Origin: Acanthaster planci
Lineage: Eukaryota; Echinodermata; Asteroidea; Valvatida; Acanthasteridae
NCBI RefSeq assembly: GCF_001949145.1
Contig: NW_019091364.1
Coordinates: forward strand, 801,434-865,433
Direction: 5' to 3'
DNA: 64,000 nucleotides
The notes beneath the pieces were generated by a model. The model did no database searches. It worked only from the letters and a program-made list of their open reading frames with translations, and was not told the DNA's origin. The position numbers were made by a program, and so were the translations under genes. Positions 38,801 to 50,800 of the stretch are shown piece after piece. The stretch's first letter is position 1, and every line of letters starts with the position of its first letter.

Positions 38801-41800
38801 CGTGTGTCGTAATATTTGGACATGAATCACTAATACTGGTTTGTGTCTCTTGCCAGTGCTTTCCATTTTGGGATCGTTTGTTGACTCCAGTTTCAGTTTT
38901 GAGAATAGTATTTTTGGAAATTGTCCATCATCAGATAGTTTCTATTTCAATTTGCTATTTGTAGGGTGTGATTTCCTGCTCATATCACAGTGTGTATCTA
39001 GCTTGACACGGCCCATAAACCAATCCCTGGCCCAATGGGATCGTATGTCATTTAACATGCTGTAACCTAACCAGATATCAGCTCTTTTTTGAAGAGATAT
39101 TTTTTATGGATGCATAAACTTGACTTGTCACATGGGGAATGACATTAGTTGGCAAGGAAGACCAGAAATATTTCATTCTTTTTTCTCAAAGTTTTTGGCA
39201 TTTTTCCAAAGTTGAGCTTTGTTTCTGTATTTAGCATTTCTGGGCGTGATTTTCAGGATTTCCTTGGGTTTGTGATGTCAAATTCTGGATTTAGGTAGGT
39301 TAAATTATTGGGACTTTCGGTACTTTCTTGTCTTCTGTCCAAGACCCAGTTCAGTCACTATTGTGCATGAATGGGAGATAACCCAAGTATTATTAGCCAC
39401 TGAAAGCTGTGAAAAGTGACAGCCTTATTGTTGTAATTGTAAAAAATTCCTCTGTTTGATGTTTTGTAAATCGTCCAATTTCAACCCTGCCTTTAAAACT
39501 CATATATTCAGATTGACGCCGTGCTTGTTCCTTTATGAGAGGAAACAGTATGGGGAAGTTAGGTTCACCTTTTGGGATGAAAGCAGAACCATCTGTCCGT
39601 GTTCTAGTTTTTAGATGTTGTTCGAAGATCTAAGCACAGTTTAGTTGTGGTTTTATTTCTGTTGATAAGAAAGTTAGGCCAACTCACTTTGTTTGTTTTA
39701 GGTAGAGATATTTTGCTTTCTTTTCTTCCTTTAGGACTGCTTTTGTTTTCACTTCCTGTTACTCTGTGAAAGAGTTTGACCAGTGTAGCTCACTCAATGA
39801 ACAGATGTTTCCTGATCAGAGTTAAACAGCATAGGACAGTGTCAATTCATAAGGTTTGATCTCCTGAGAATAAATGACATGCTCATTCACACTTCAGTCT
39901 CAATGTTTTCTCTAGAAACCACTCAAACCCTGTAGAATTCTTGACCATTCAGAAGAGCCAAAAGTATACTACATTTATTTGTGTTTTTTAAAGTTGTGGA
40001 TTTACAAAAGGGCAGATCCAGAACTACATTTGAAGGGAGGGAGGGGCCTTTTTTGGGGGAGGGGCAAAATATTCGGACATTTTTACATGTAACCTTTCTG
40101 AAGGGTGAAGCCACATTTTGTGGGGCTTTTTACACACTTTTCAAAGGGAGGGAACTGAACAGACCATTGTATATTTGCTTTCTCTCGTTACTTAAAAAAG
40201 GGTCCTTTGTCCCCCCCCGCCCCGATCTTCCCTTTGCCACACTGGTAGATGTCATGATACCTGCGAATTCTTTAACAAGCAGATCATGAAATCTAGATAT
40301 GTTTAGGTTATGGAGTGTGGGTGTTTCATAGTCAAAGTGACAGACTATCCTCAAGCAAATCTATGTTGAACATTGTGAAGGTGGAATGACCACAGAGAGA
40401 CGTCCTACACAGTGACCTGACCTTGATCCCAGAATTCCTTCCTTTCCGCTATCACTGTCAAACTTCTCACCTGAGAATAAGGAAAAGGATCTTTGTTAGT
40501 ACTGTTTACCAAACAGCTCATTTCGGCAACTCTGGGGGACTTTTGAAAAAATGACGTTAGAATTTCCCGTTTTCCATGAATCCGTGCAAGGTCTTTTTTT
40601 TTTGCCAATGGAAATTGGAAGCGTATTTGTCCTCACTACCCGGTAGTAATGTTGTCATTGTCCGTCACCATCGTGCCTTGAGTTCAGATGACCTGTAGGC
40701 TCAATTCAGAATCGGAGAAATATTGTTGGTTGCTACACCACGGGCACAATCTCTTCTGGGAAGAAATTCTTGGCTCTAGGAAGGGCCAACGGTGAGAAAA
40801 GGTCTGGACTTGAAACCCAGATTGAAACCCGGCTCTTTTCAAGATCGCCACAGTAAACAAACCTAAGTTTTTTTTATCCCTCTGTATTTTCTGTTTGGTG
40901 AATAATTCTGGTGTAAGAAGGAAATTTGACGTATGAAATGTAGCAGGCTCCTCTCATATACAACCCACCAGTACTCAAAGGTCTTCCCTGTATCATCTAG
41001 CATGCTTGTACACACCTCATTGCCACTGACCCCTCCCCTTCCAAGTAACCTAGCGAAGGACATGCCAGAGTTCTTGCATCAGTAACCCCAGGGTCATGAT
41101 CTCAATGGATACTCACTAAAATGAGTATACCCTTTATAAGGGTGTATAAATGCTGTCGCTTTCTCATTTCGCTCAGGCTAGACTTGATTTAAGGATTGTT
41201 CTCTGACATTGTCTCCGAGTCTCTGTCTCATATACCCAGACATAGCCGTGAGCAGTTTCAGCCCTACGTTCGGAGGTGTCACTCTCTTATTTGTGTTCCA
41301 TTAAACTGGAAGCACATACATGTATGTGTAAGTCCGTTCATAGAGTAAAAGAATATCTTCCAGTTAGCTGAAGAGCTGGCCAGTGGGTGTGTTTTTTTCC
41401 ATTCCTGCCCTATGCCACTTCGTCAGTCAGAGATACCAACAACGTCATATTAATCAGTGTAAAAGTGGTGTTAACCCAGAGAAGCCATCGAAGCGACATT
41501 CAGTGACCTGATTTTCCTAGTTGTTCCTGCTGTTCCTTAGTTTTGTTCCTGTTCTGTCGCCGTTCCAAGAACTGAGGGCTTGTTGAAAGTGCTCCGTTGG
41601 CCTGTTTGCTTCACATGGATCTGGATCTCAACCAGTCATCCCAAAGCTGGTTCCCTTCATCCATTGAACTGGTTCTGGTATCAGTGAACCAACAACAGAG
41701 CACTGATCAAGATTTGGATCTGTGGGAAACAAACAGGCCCAGTGAATACCCGTTTGATCCTTCCTATTGCTATCTCTGTCAGTAAACATGCACATTGTAT

Positions 41801-44800
41801 GTTCAATTCATCAACCTGCTTGGACGCACCAGCTAATTTACTTGTTGTGTGCAAGTCCTCAGCATATACAGAGTGGTGTTTTCTGAATGCAGTTCACATT
41901 CAGGTTCAAAACCTTCTGTCCAATAGGAGCTGTATGAATCGAATGGCAAACACCCACTTCCAGTTTTTACAGGCATCATTTGACTTGCAGTCCAAGATGG
42001 CCGACTAGGGAATGAGGCCAATTGGCCGCAGAGTTTCCTGCAGACTTTGGGACACTGACACAAGAGAAGCAAGTTTGGTAATGAAATCCAAGGAAAACAA
42101 AAGCCAGTTCCTTATATCACCACCATACGGTCTTCGTCCTGGTCCCGAGTAGTGATATTAATCATTTCCTGCGTTCCTTTTGTCCCCTCGTTTTCCCCTT
42201 TGTACAGGCTGACGTGTTCCTTCAACATGGCGGCACTTCTGGCTTCATACATTGTACAAGGTCAGTGGTTTCAGAGAAATTTTTTTTTCCAAAAGGTCAG
42301 AAGTAGCATATTCAGAACACTGTCTGTGTTAAATCCCACCGATATTATATGGCTGCGGTTGTTTGAAGAAAACCCATGACTCATTCACACGGCCAACCCC
42401 TCAAAATGTCATCTTTCGGAGGGGGGAAGGAAATTGGTTAAATTTCCAATACGTGTATTCTTAGTACTATCTTGGTACGGATAGCTGTCTACATTACGGG
42501 CATTGAGACTTTTGAAATAGACCCGAACAATGACACATTATTCCCTTGAGTTCTCATTAACTCAATCCTTCAGCTCTCCACGTCTTATCCAACATTTTCC
42601 GTGCCTCTCTTGACTCTTCTGCCACCCAAACGGCCAAATTTAATGGCATTGATTAACAGTTAGCAGAAAAGTTGTGCTTAATACAGTACCACCTCAGAAA
42701 ACCTTGCTAGTGCTTGGCGTGGTTCTGCTTACGGTTGCATGCGATTTCTATTGTTTTGTCACTATATTAAGCAAATTTTTCCTCCAAGGTAAGAATACCT
42801 ATCCTTACCTCAGATACAGTCATGGAATCAACTCCTTGGTATGTGAATGCCCATAATTGCATATGTGTACCTTTGACCCTTTTCACAAAATGTTTCACAT
42901 ACGCAGATTTTCTTCAGCTTTGAAAGCAGTTTTTTCTATTTCAGATGGTAACAAATTCCCAACAAAAACTGAATTTCATATCCATCTCACAATTATTATG
43001 ATATTTGCACCTCTTCAGCTGAATTGGGTGATTATGACCCTGAGGAACATCCCCAGGGTTACCTCAAGAACTTCAACCTCGTTCCCGACCAGACTGAAGA
43101 ATTCACCCGTGAAGTGGAGCACCTACACAAGGCAAACTTGTAAGTCTGGCTGTGCTGAATATTGTCAGCCTAGTTTAGGATGTCCACTGATTGAAGGGTA
43201 CCAGTTTTACAAATGAACAGTGTAGTTTAGGATGTCCACTGACTAAAGGGTACCAGTTTTGCCATTTTAACCGCTCTGAATTCAGTTCATTGGTGTGTAG
43301 TTTCTTTGCTTGTTTTTTGTGTATAAGAACGTCATGTTTCCTTTTCTCTTTCTATTAATCTAGTGGTCAGCTGCCCGTTGACGCCGAGTTTAACTTCCTT
43401 CAGAAAGTGAAGAACTTGGAGAAATATGGAGTTGACTTCCACAATGCAAGGGTAATGCATTCACTTAGTCATCCAACAATTGAAGTCACCAATAACTGTG
43501 ACAGCCATTATTACAGGAGTCCATCATCCACAAATTTATTATCCATTGTAATCCTTGGGGACATATTATTCAGCACCTGAATAGTCCACCATATCCACTA
43601 TCCACCAAGTCTACCCTCTGTATCCACTTATCTAGTCACCAATTCCAATATCCATATTTATCTTAGTCACTGTCCTCTTGTTGGCTTTATATCTTTGCCA
43701 GCTACTTAGATGGACGTTATAGCTAGGCCAGATACCACATCACAGCCTGTTTTATGACGTAGCAGCTCCTTTCTCGTTCACACTCTCGTCAGGGATTCAT
43801 AGTAAGGCAGTGTCCGAGATTGAGATTTATTTTCCATTGGAGGATGTGGTTCTTCTCATCCTCACGACACACCTGGATCATTCCTTTCCTCCAGGACCAG
43901 TCAGGGCTCGAGATCCAGATAGGCATCACGTCGCTAGGCATCGTCGTCTTCCAAAACAACGTCCGCATCAACACCTTCTCCTGGGCCAAGATCATCAAGA
44001 TCTCCTTCAAGAGGAGGCAATTCTTCATCTGCCAAAGACGGGAGCTGGTAAGGGGAGGGGCATTTGTTAGGGGAGGGTTTCTCATTCGATGGAACAGTGG
44101 AGTGTGTGAATGTTCTAGAGACGAACCTGCAGCCAGAAAGAAAGTCATCGTTTGAGACGATGCCTCGCATTAACTTCTCCTTACTTTCATTTCCACAGCA
44201 CGAGACAAGAGACACAGTGATTGGCTTCAACATGGCCAGCTACCGACATTGCAAGAACCTGTGGAAGTCTTGCGTTGAGCACCACACGTTTTTCAGGCTG
44301 GTAGAACCTCAGCCGCAGCCTAAGAAACGAGTCTTCTTCCAACTGGGCTCCAAGTTCAGATATAGGTGAGGGTCCTATTGAGACAAGTTATGATCCAGAT
44401 TTGAAAGTTTCGTTATTTTTCTTTCCATTCTGTAAAAAGAGATGGTGCTCGCACCTGTGGAAAATGTCTCAAAGTCATTGCATCATTTTGGGGTGAATTT
44501 TTTTTTCATTTCTGAGAAATCTGTCTGGTCTCTTCTGGATAAAAGTCCCTTTTAAGAAATCCCGTTAAAAACCCCAACTTTCACTCCACCAGGACAATCC
44601 CCATGTTCAGTCTCAAAGAGATTTTTTTGAGACCTAGACACCCCCTTCAGGACCCTGTTGCCCACAGTTCCAACTGGAGAACTGTCGCTAATGAAACTGA
44701 TAGCCTCATCTACTCTAAACTTAAACATCCTTTCTCAATTTCCTTCAAATCTTAGAAACCAGGTCAAAGTCTATAAAAGAAGAAACCAAATTCAAAGTGT

Positions 44801-47800
44801 ACTTGAATGGTTTCTCTCTTCTTTTAGCGGGAGAACGGAATATCAGACGGTGGAGGACGCCAAGAGGCGACTAGCCTCCAAAGAACGGGAATTCCAAAGG
44901 TAACGGAATCACCAGACGTTCTTCCCAGGAGCTTGCACTCCCAGATGTGAAAACTCTCGGTGTATTTGTTTCTTTTATTATGCACAAAAGTTTCTGCCTC
45001 AGTTCATTGTGGTATTTTGTTGTCGTTGGTGGTCAGACAATGGTAGATGGTTTTGGTCTATCGTGTGTGAACACAACCATTATTGCACTTTGGTGTTGAA
45101 ATAAACAGAAGCCTCGTGTGTGCCTCAGTAGAATGTCAAGATATCTGGGAACTTTCAAAAAGGGTATTCCCCAAATACAGCATCGTTGCACTGGTGGTGG
45201 AAGGGGGGGTCAGCCTCACGAATCCATTTACATCATAAATTTGCATACACTAGAATGTTGCTACTCTTGTTTGTAGAATGAAAGTATGTTTCATTTATAG
45301 CTCATTGCCTGTTTGAAACATTTTACCTTTTGAGAATGTTATTCTTTAAACCTGTTGCAATTAAAACTTAACCCCTGTAGTACTCTCATCATCCTGTCAT
45401 TAACTTGTCTACCTTTCCCCACCAACCTTTCAACCTACCCTCTAACTTGCCCACCCTAGTACTGTCCCACATTTTAACCCAGTCTTAATCCACAGCTCTT
45501 TCTCCACCCTGCCTACCCCGTCCCGCTCCTCCTACGTCCCCCGTAGTCCCTGCCTGTCGGCTCGGGCCCCCCAGCTCCTGGGCATTCACCGGTTGTCTAG
45601 CGCCCCCTGCCTGATAGCCGACATCCCCTGCGTGGTCATGGGGAGCCCGCAGTGTAGCGGTGGTGGTGGTGGTGGGGGCGTGGCCAAGACGGCCAAATAC
45701 ACACCGAGGAAATGCAGCGGCGCGTACGTCCCCGTAGAATGGTAATACACGCCACCGGGTAGAGGCATGTTGGTTGTTGCATGCAAGCTTGTTGTATGTT
45801 CCCCTGCTGGGTATGGTGAAACACGATGTGCACGCGTCTCCTCTTGTGTTGGCAGGATTGTATATTTCAGTGATATCAAGATGGTTCTTGAGAGAACTAC
45901 TACTATTGTGAGAACTGAAGGTTCTTTTAAATATTGGTGTTTTGGTTTTTTTATTTGGTTCTTTTTGGTTTTTTTGGTTGTTTGAAGAACCAACAGTTCT
46001 TTATGGAATTCCTTTTTCTGAGAATAGAACCATAGGATAACGAGAACTGAGCAAATGTGAAAGTGATTTGGCAGATTCTAGGAACAGGAACAGTGGGCAG
46101 AATTGAGGAGCTAAGACATTAAAATATAGGTCCTAGATATTAGCTCCTCTTAGAAATCATTGTGTAAGATGCTTCCATTGGCTTGTGATGCTGTAATAGC
46201 TCTCATAATCAGGGTCACTTACTGTTTGTAAACACTGTATTTTCCCAGATTCCCGGAGGATTGTAGTCTGGGGAGAGATTGTGGATCTGTAGGATACTGT
46301 CAATTCTTTGAACAATCAGAAATGGGTCCCTTTGTTCTGGGAAGTGAACTCAGAGCTTGGCAGGGATCAATTCAAGCTCTGTTACAACAATCTCTAGATA
46401 CGATTCACCCCAGGAAACCTGCAGCTTTCATCAGGCTGCATGGTAAACATATACCTGGTCTTCTGTTGACCGTGCCTGCTTGCCTGAAAATTGTTTACCA
46501 AAGCACTGCATTAGAGCCACAGAGTGAGAGTCCAAGCAACGCACCATCCCACAATTCACCAAGCTCTCTGTGTGCATGCACGCCGCATCATGTGCCTGGC
46601 TACCGTAAATGCGGCTCCTTGCTCCAACACACTGCAAATGCAGAGATTTTGTTCTTAAGATTTCTGTACCAACACAACTGCCTGAACTCTTAGTCCTGAG
46701 AATTTGGCCGTTGCAGCATTAAGCCAGGGGCAAACTTTGAAACTCTTGGTGGCGTCAAACATACCTGTCCTTTTCACCACTTTTGAGCATCATTCTGATT
46801 ATGCGTCTGTAGTTCCGAGTACGCACATACTGTGAAAAGAACCAATGTATATGTGCTGTCACGAGTGTCTCAAAGTCTCCCATTGAGTTTAAACGACACA
46901 GATTTAAACAAAACAGTTCACTGCATGGCCGGCATTAAACGAAAGAAAGGAGGATGTTACAGTTCTGAATTGCATTTAACAAGAAAAGAAGTGAACATTT
47001 CTTAGTGTAATTAGCCTGTTGTAATTTAGGACCTGTTTTGCATATTCCCTTTGACCTTTGGTTTTTTTCAGGTCACCAAGTAAGAGGTTATTCAGGCGGA
47101 CAATCAGTGGAACAACATCAGAGATCATCAGGACGGAAACGCGGAGTCTCCCGTCCAGAACAAGCAACCATAAACCACTGCTCGATAACCAGTAAGTCAA
47201 CCCAGGTTTCATTAACAGTTAAAACTCAAGTTTACCATCATGAATGGATTAGGGTTTTTGTCAACCAGGGTTATGAATGGGTTAATCTGTTTATAGTTAG
47301 TTACCAGGTGTTTGATATCCTTTACATCTTCATCTGTTGCATTATTAACAGTACAGTGAGTAGCAGCCTGCCAACCAGGTCATCCAAACACAAATCACTA
47401 GGACTCAACTAGTAAGTTAACCCAGGTTGAAGGAGGATTGCCTAGTCACTTAACCTGGCTGCTAAACTCCTAACCAGCATGACCGAGCAAGCTTTGCAGT
47501 GGGCCAGTTCTTCATAGAAAATGTCAACTTTGCCCGACAAGCTGTTGCGTTCTGGATTTCAATTGTGTTTATCTGCTTTGTGCACAGCCCAGTGAGGGCG
47601 CTGTTTTTTCCTAGCACACTTCAGAAGTCCACAGGTCAATAGGACTAAAGAACATCTTTTTCGTGTAAAATTCAAACAAAAGCTATTTTGCACGTTGACA
47701 GAAAGTTGACATTTTTTGTGGAATTGCCCCTTAACCATGGGTCACCAAGCTCCTGAAGGTTTTATTTTCCTTTAAAATTTAAAGAGTGCATGGGTGAACC

Positions 47801-50800
47801 AGTCAGAGAGTGGTCTTTACAAGGGAGTAGATTAGCCCTCGGTTTCTGTGGCTTTGATCCAGGCCAAGAATTAAGACTTGCCAAGACCACCTCTAGTACC
47901 GGCTTGATTACTCTCTCAAGGTATATAGGTGCTGAAAGGATGGGTTCAAAAAACACTGCATGAAATCCCTAAGCTGGCTGTTGGAATGAAGGCAAAATGA
48001 ATGGTTGCCGTATCTACAAGCTGAACAGTGGCCATGAAAACTCTTCTATGTTTTGCCTGACTGATAAACTTGCGATTGGGCCTCATGACGTTTTGTTTTT
48101 ATTTTGTGGAATGAGAAGATGGCATGTGGGTTGAATTCATGACAGTTTGAGTGAAGAATTTGTAAAAAAAAAAAGGACCTGCAAGAAAATCAGAAGGAAA
48201 ATATTTAAACCAAAATCAGATGTACTTTAAATTCCCACTACCACTGAATTCAGTTGGCAGACTTGTCTTTGCCCATTTTTCTTTTATGAATTCTTCACGT
48301 TGTCTTCTCTGGGACTGAGTTGCCTATTTCTCTTCTTGCAAGATGTTGTCCATATTTCATCTTTGATGAATCATCGCCTCTCTTTTCAGCCTTGGAGCCT
48401 GTCATTTTTGTGTTGGATAAAGCTGTCATTGCTGTGCATAAAAAGTAGCATATTGTATTCAGTGCAAACCATTGTGAGCTATGATAATCATTTCTTAGAT
48501 TGCCAACCTCCTTTTTTTATTTACATTGGTTTATTTAATTAAATTTTGAAAGCCACATTATCATACATATCGACAAACAAAACTGCATTTGTTTTATTTA
48601 TCATTTAGTACAAGTATTTTGTTATATGTATAAAGTCATTCTATAAATAACTGTTGTTTGAGTTCCATTTTGCATATAGTTTTGATTTGGTTTTACCAAA
48701 CTGCACACTATTCACAGACTAAAACGCTTGCACGATTTGCTGATGATAATGTCACTGTTACAAGCCATTTTTTGCATGATCCATTCTCCCCATTTTTATT
48801 ACCGCAATCCACAGCCGTAACCGACAGTATTGCAGCAGCTATGACGGGCATGTGCCTGGCTCGCCTAATGGCATACGGTGAGTTTCCCAAGACACAAAGA
48901 AATCCCCAAGCTCTGTTGGAGGGGCTAAACTTCCCCCGGACTCTCATTTCCGGCATGTCACAAAGTGACATTTTGTGTGTGCATGGCAGATATGTTTTCT
49001 GGGTGTGTTGTGGGAGGGGGCGTGGTGGAGTTGTGAGGCGTGGGATTGTATACTTTTGGATAAATGCAAATTCTGCATTGTGTGGGACTGCACATGTCAC
49101 TCACTTCACCAGCATGGTCTATTTCAGGAGCCATTTTTTCTATAAGTATGTCTAGCAGCTGACATTTTCTATGAGACGTCTTCATAGTAGCTTGTTCATC
49201 ATTCTCTAGGTTTTTTTCTGATCTTTGTAAAGTTTCTGTACAGTATTCTTAGGCCAGGATCATCAAGATGATATCTTTTTATTACTCATCTGACGGTTGT
49301 ACAGAATGTTCAGAAGATGAATAAAATTAACCCAATTACTGGTCAAATCAGCCAACTACTTCACCGATAACCAACTGGGAAAGTTTGCAAAGCTTATCGA
49401 GGGACTGTATGTCTGTTTCATAATGACTTCATGGAGATTATTATCGGTTGTCTTGGCGCCATGTCATGTTGTGAAGCTGAAGTGGGGTGTTCTGTTCTGT
49501 TAAATGTTACTGAACAGCACACCGGAGCTGCATTACCCTCATAAATGTTTGTTATACTTTTGCATTTGCAAATGTTGGCAAGGTTTGACCACTTTGCTCA
49601 GTGGCTTTCAACTTGGCCTTAACGCTGTATCCACCCAGATGTAACCTTTGACCCAGTAGCAGTGGCTTTGCCAATAGATCGTGGTTTCTTCTTGGAATCA
49701 GATGTCCGTGGTTCCCAGAGCGAAAGATGAGCTTCTTCCTCTTTTTACCTGGAATAGCCCATCAATAAAAATGTAAAGTTGGATGACATCCAAGGAAGGG
49801 AAGGTGGTGTCTCTGGTTGGGGATAAGAGTCAGTACCAGGAACGGAAGAGGCAGCCACAAATCAGTGGATTCAGGTCCAGACGAAATTGGTGTAGGATGT
49901 AGAAGCTCAAGCCTGAATGTTCTGACTGTCTGTCTGTCTGTGTGTCTGTCTTGCAGTGAGAACGGTATCTCCAAGAGCGAGGAGCTACTGCATCCTCCCA
50001 AGATCATGTTCATGGACGACGGCGGGAGTGACCTCAGCCTGACAGAGAGGTCATATGACCTGTCGAACGACGGACCAACGGTAAGCTAGTAACATCTCTA
50101 TCACTCGGCCAGTAATGACAAAGATCAAGCCCCTTCCCCCCCAAAAAAAGCTTGAAAGAAAATCTTTATTTCCACCGAAATTGTTCAGTTGTTACACAAA
50201 GTCGTGGAAATATATATCACTGAATCCCGCTGATGTCTTATTTCCTTTATGATTTACAATGTACTTATTTTGTACTAATCTGAGATTTCATAAGTAACAA
50301 AGTATGTCACTATTCCTATTCAATTGGTTTGGCTTGACATTGACATTAATTGCAATGAGTCATTCTCAGTGCCATCTGAAAGTACAAGTACATGTAGAAC
50401 CATCTGTGTTGGGGGCGGCATTGAAATAGCTGAAGATTGCATCTGATCTGAATGACTCAAGAAGATTACGTGTCCTGTCAACTTTGGTCCTTGCACATTT
50501 AGGGAGCACCTCAGAATCCAGGAGCATTTGCCTTCTATTGGACAATTCCAACTGCAACGCACTAGCATTCTGTGGGAACATTCATATATCAACAAGATAA
50601 ACCGTTGTCAAACAGAGTTGTTGTGGGGATGTTGTGTTCCTCGTGGAAAGGTCATCCATTTCTGCCATTACAATAAGGCTTTCCAAGTGGAAAATGTTGA
50701 CCATTCTGAACAAGGAAATGCTCCATTAGTTTCAAGACAAGAGTCCAAGTAAGATCAGCTAAACTGTACAAATATTTCTGTTTAAGAAATGGACTTAATT

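Noticed and set aside
43480-43680. TATCCA/TCCACC-rich stretch as a minisatellite
   Set aside because: Words recur but no consistent period can be read.
45586-45993. 135-codon minus-strand frame with a His/Pro run
   Set aside because: It is the antisense shadow of the GC-rich candidate exon, whose plus-strand frame fits splice phases.
48658-49155. 165-codon open frame on the plus strand as a gene
   Set aside because: No domain or signal is recognisable, and only the inner 63-nt block, in another reading frame, has splice borders that fit the phosphatase gene.
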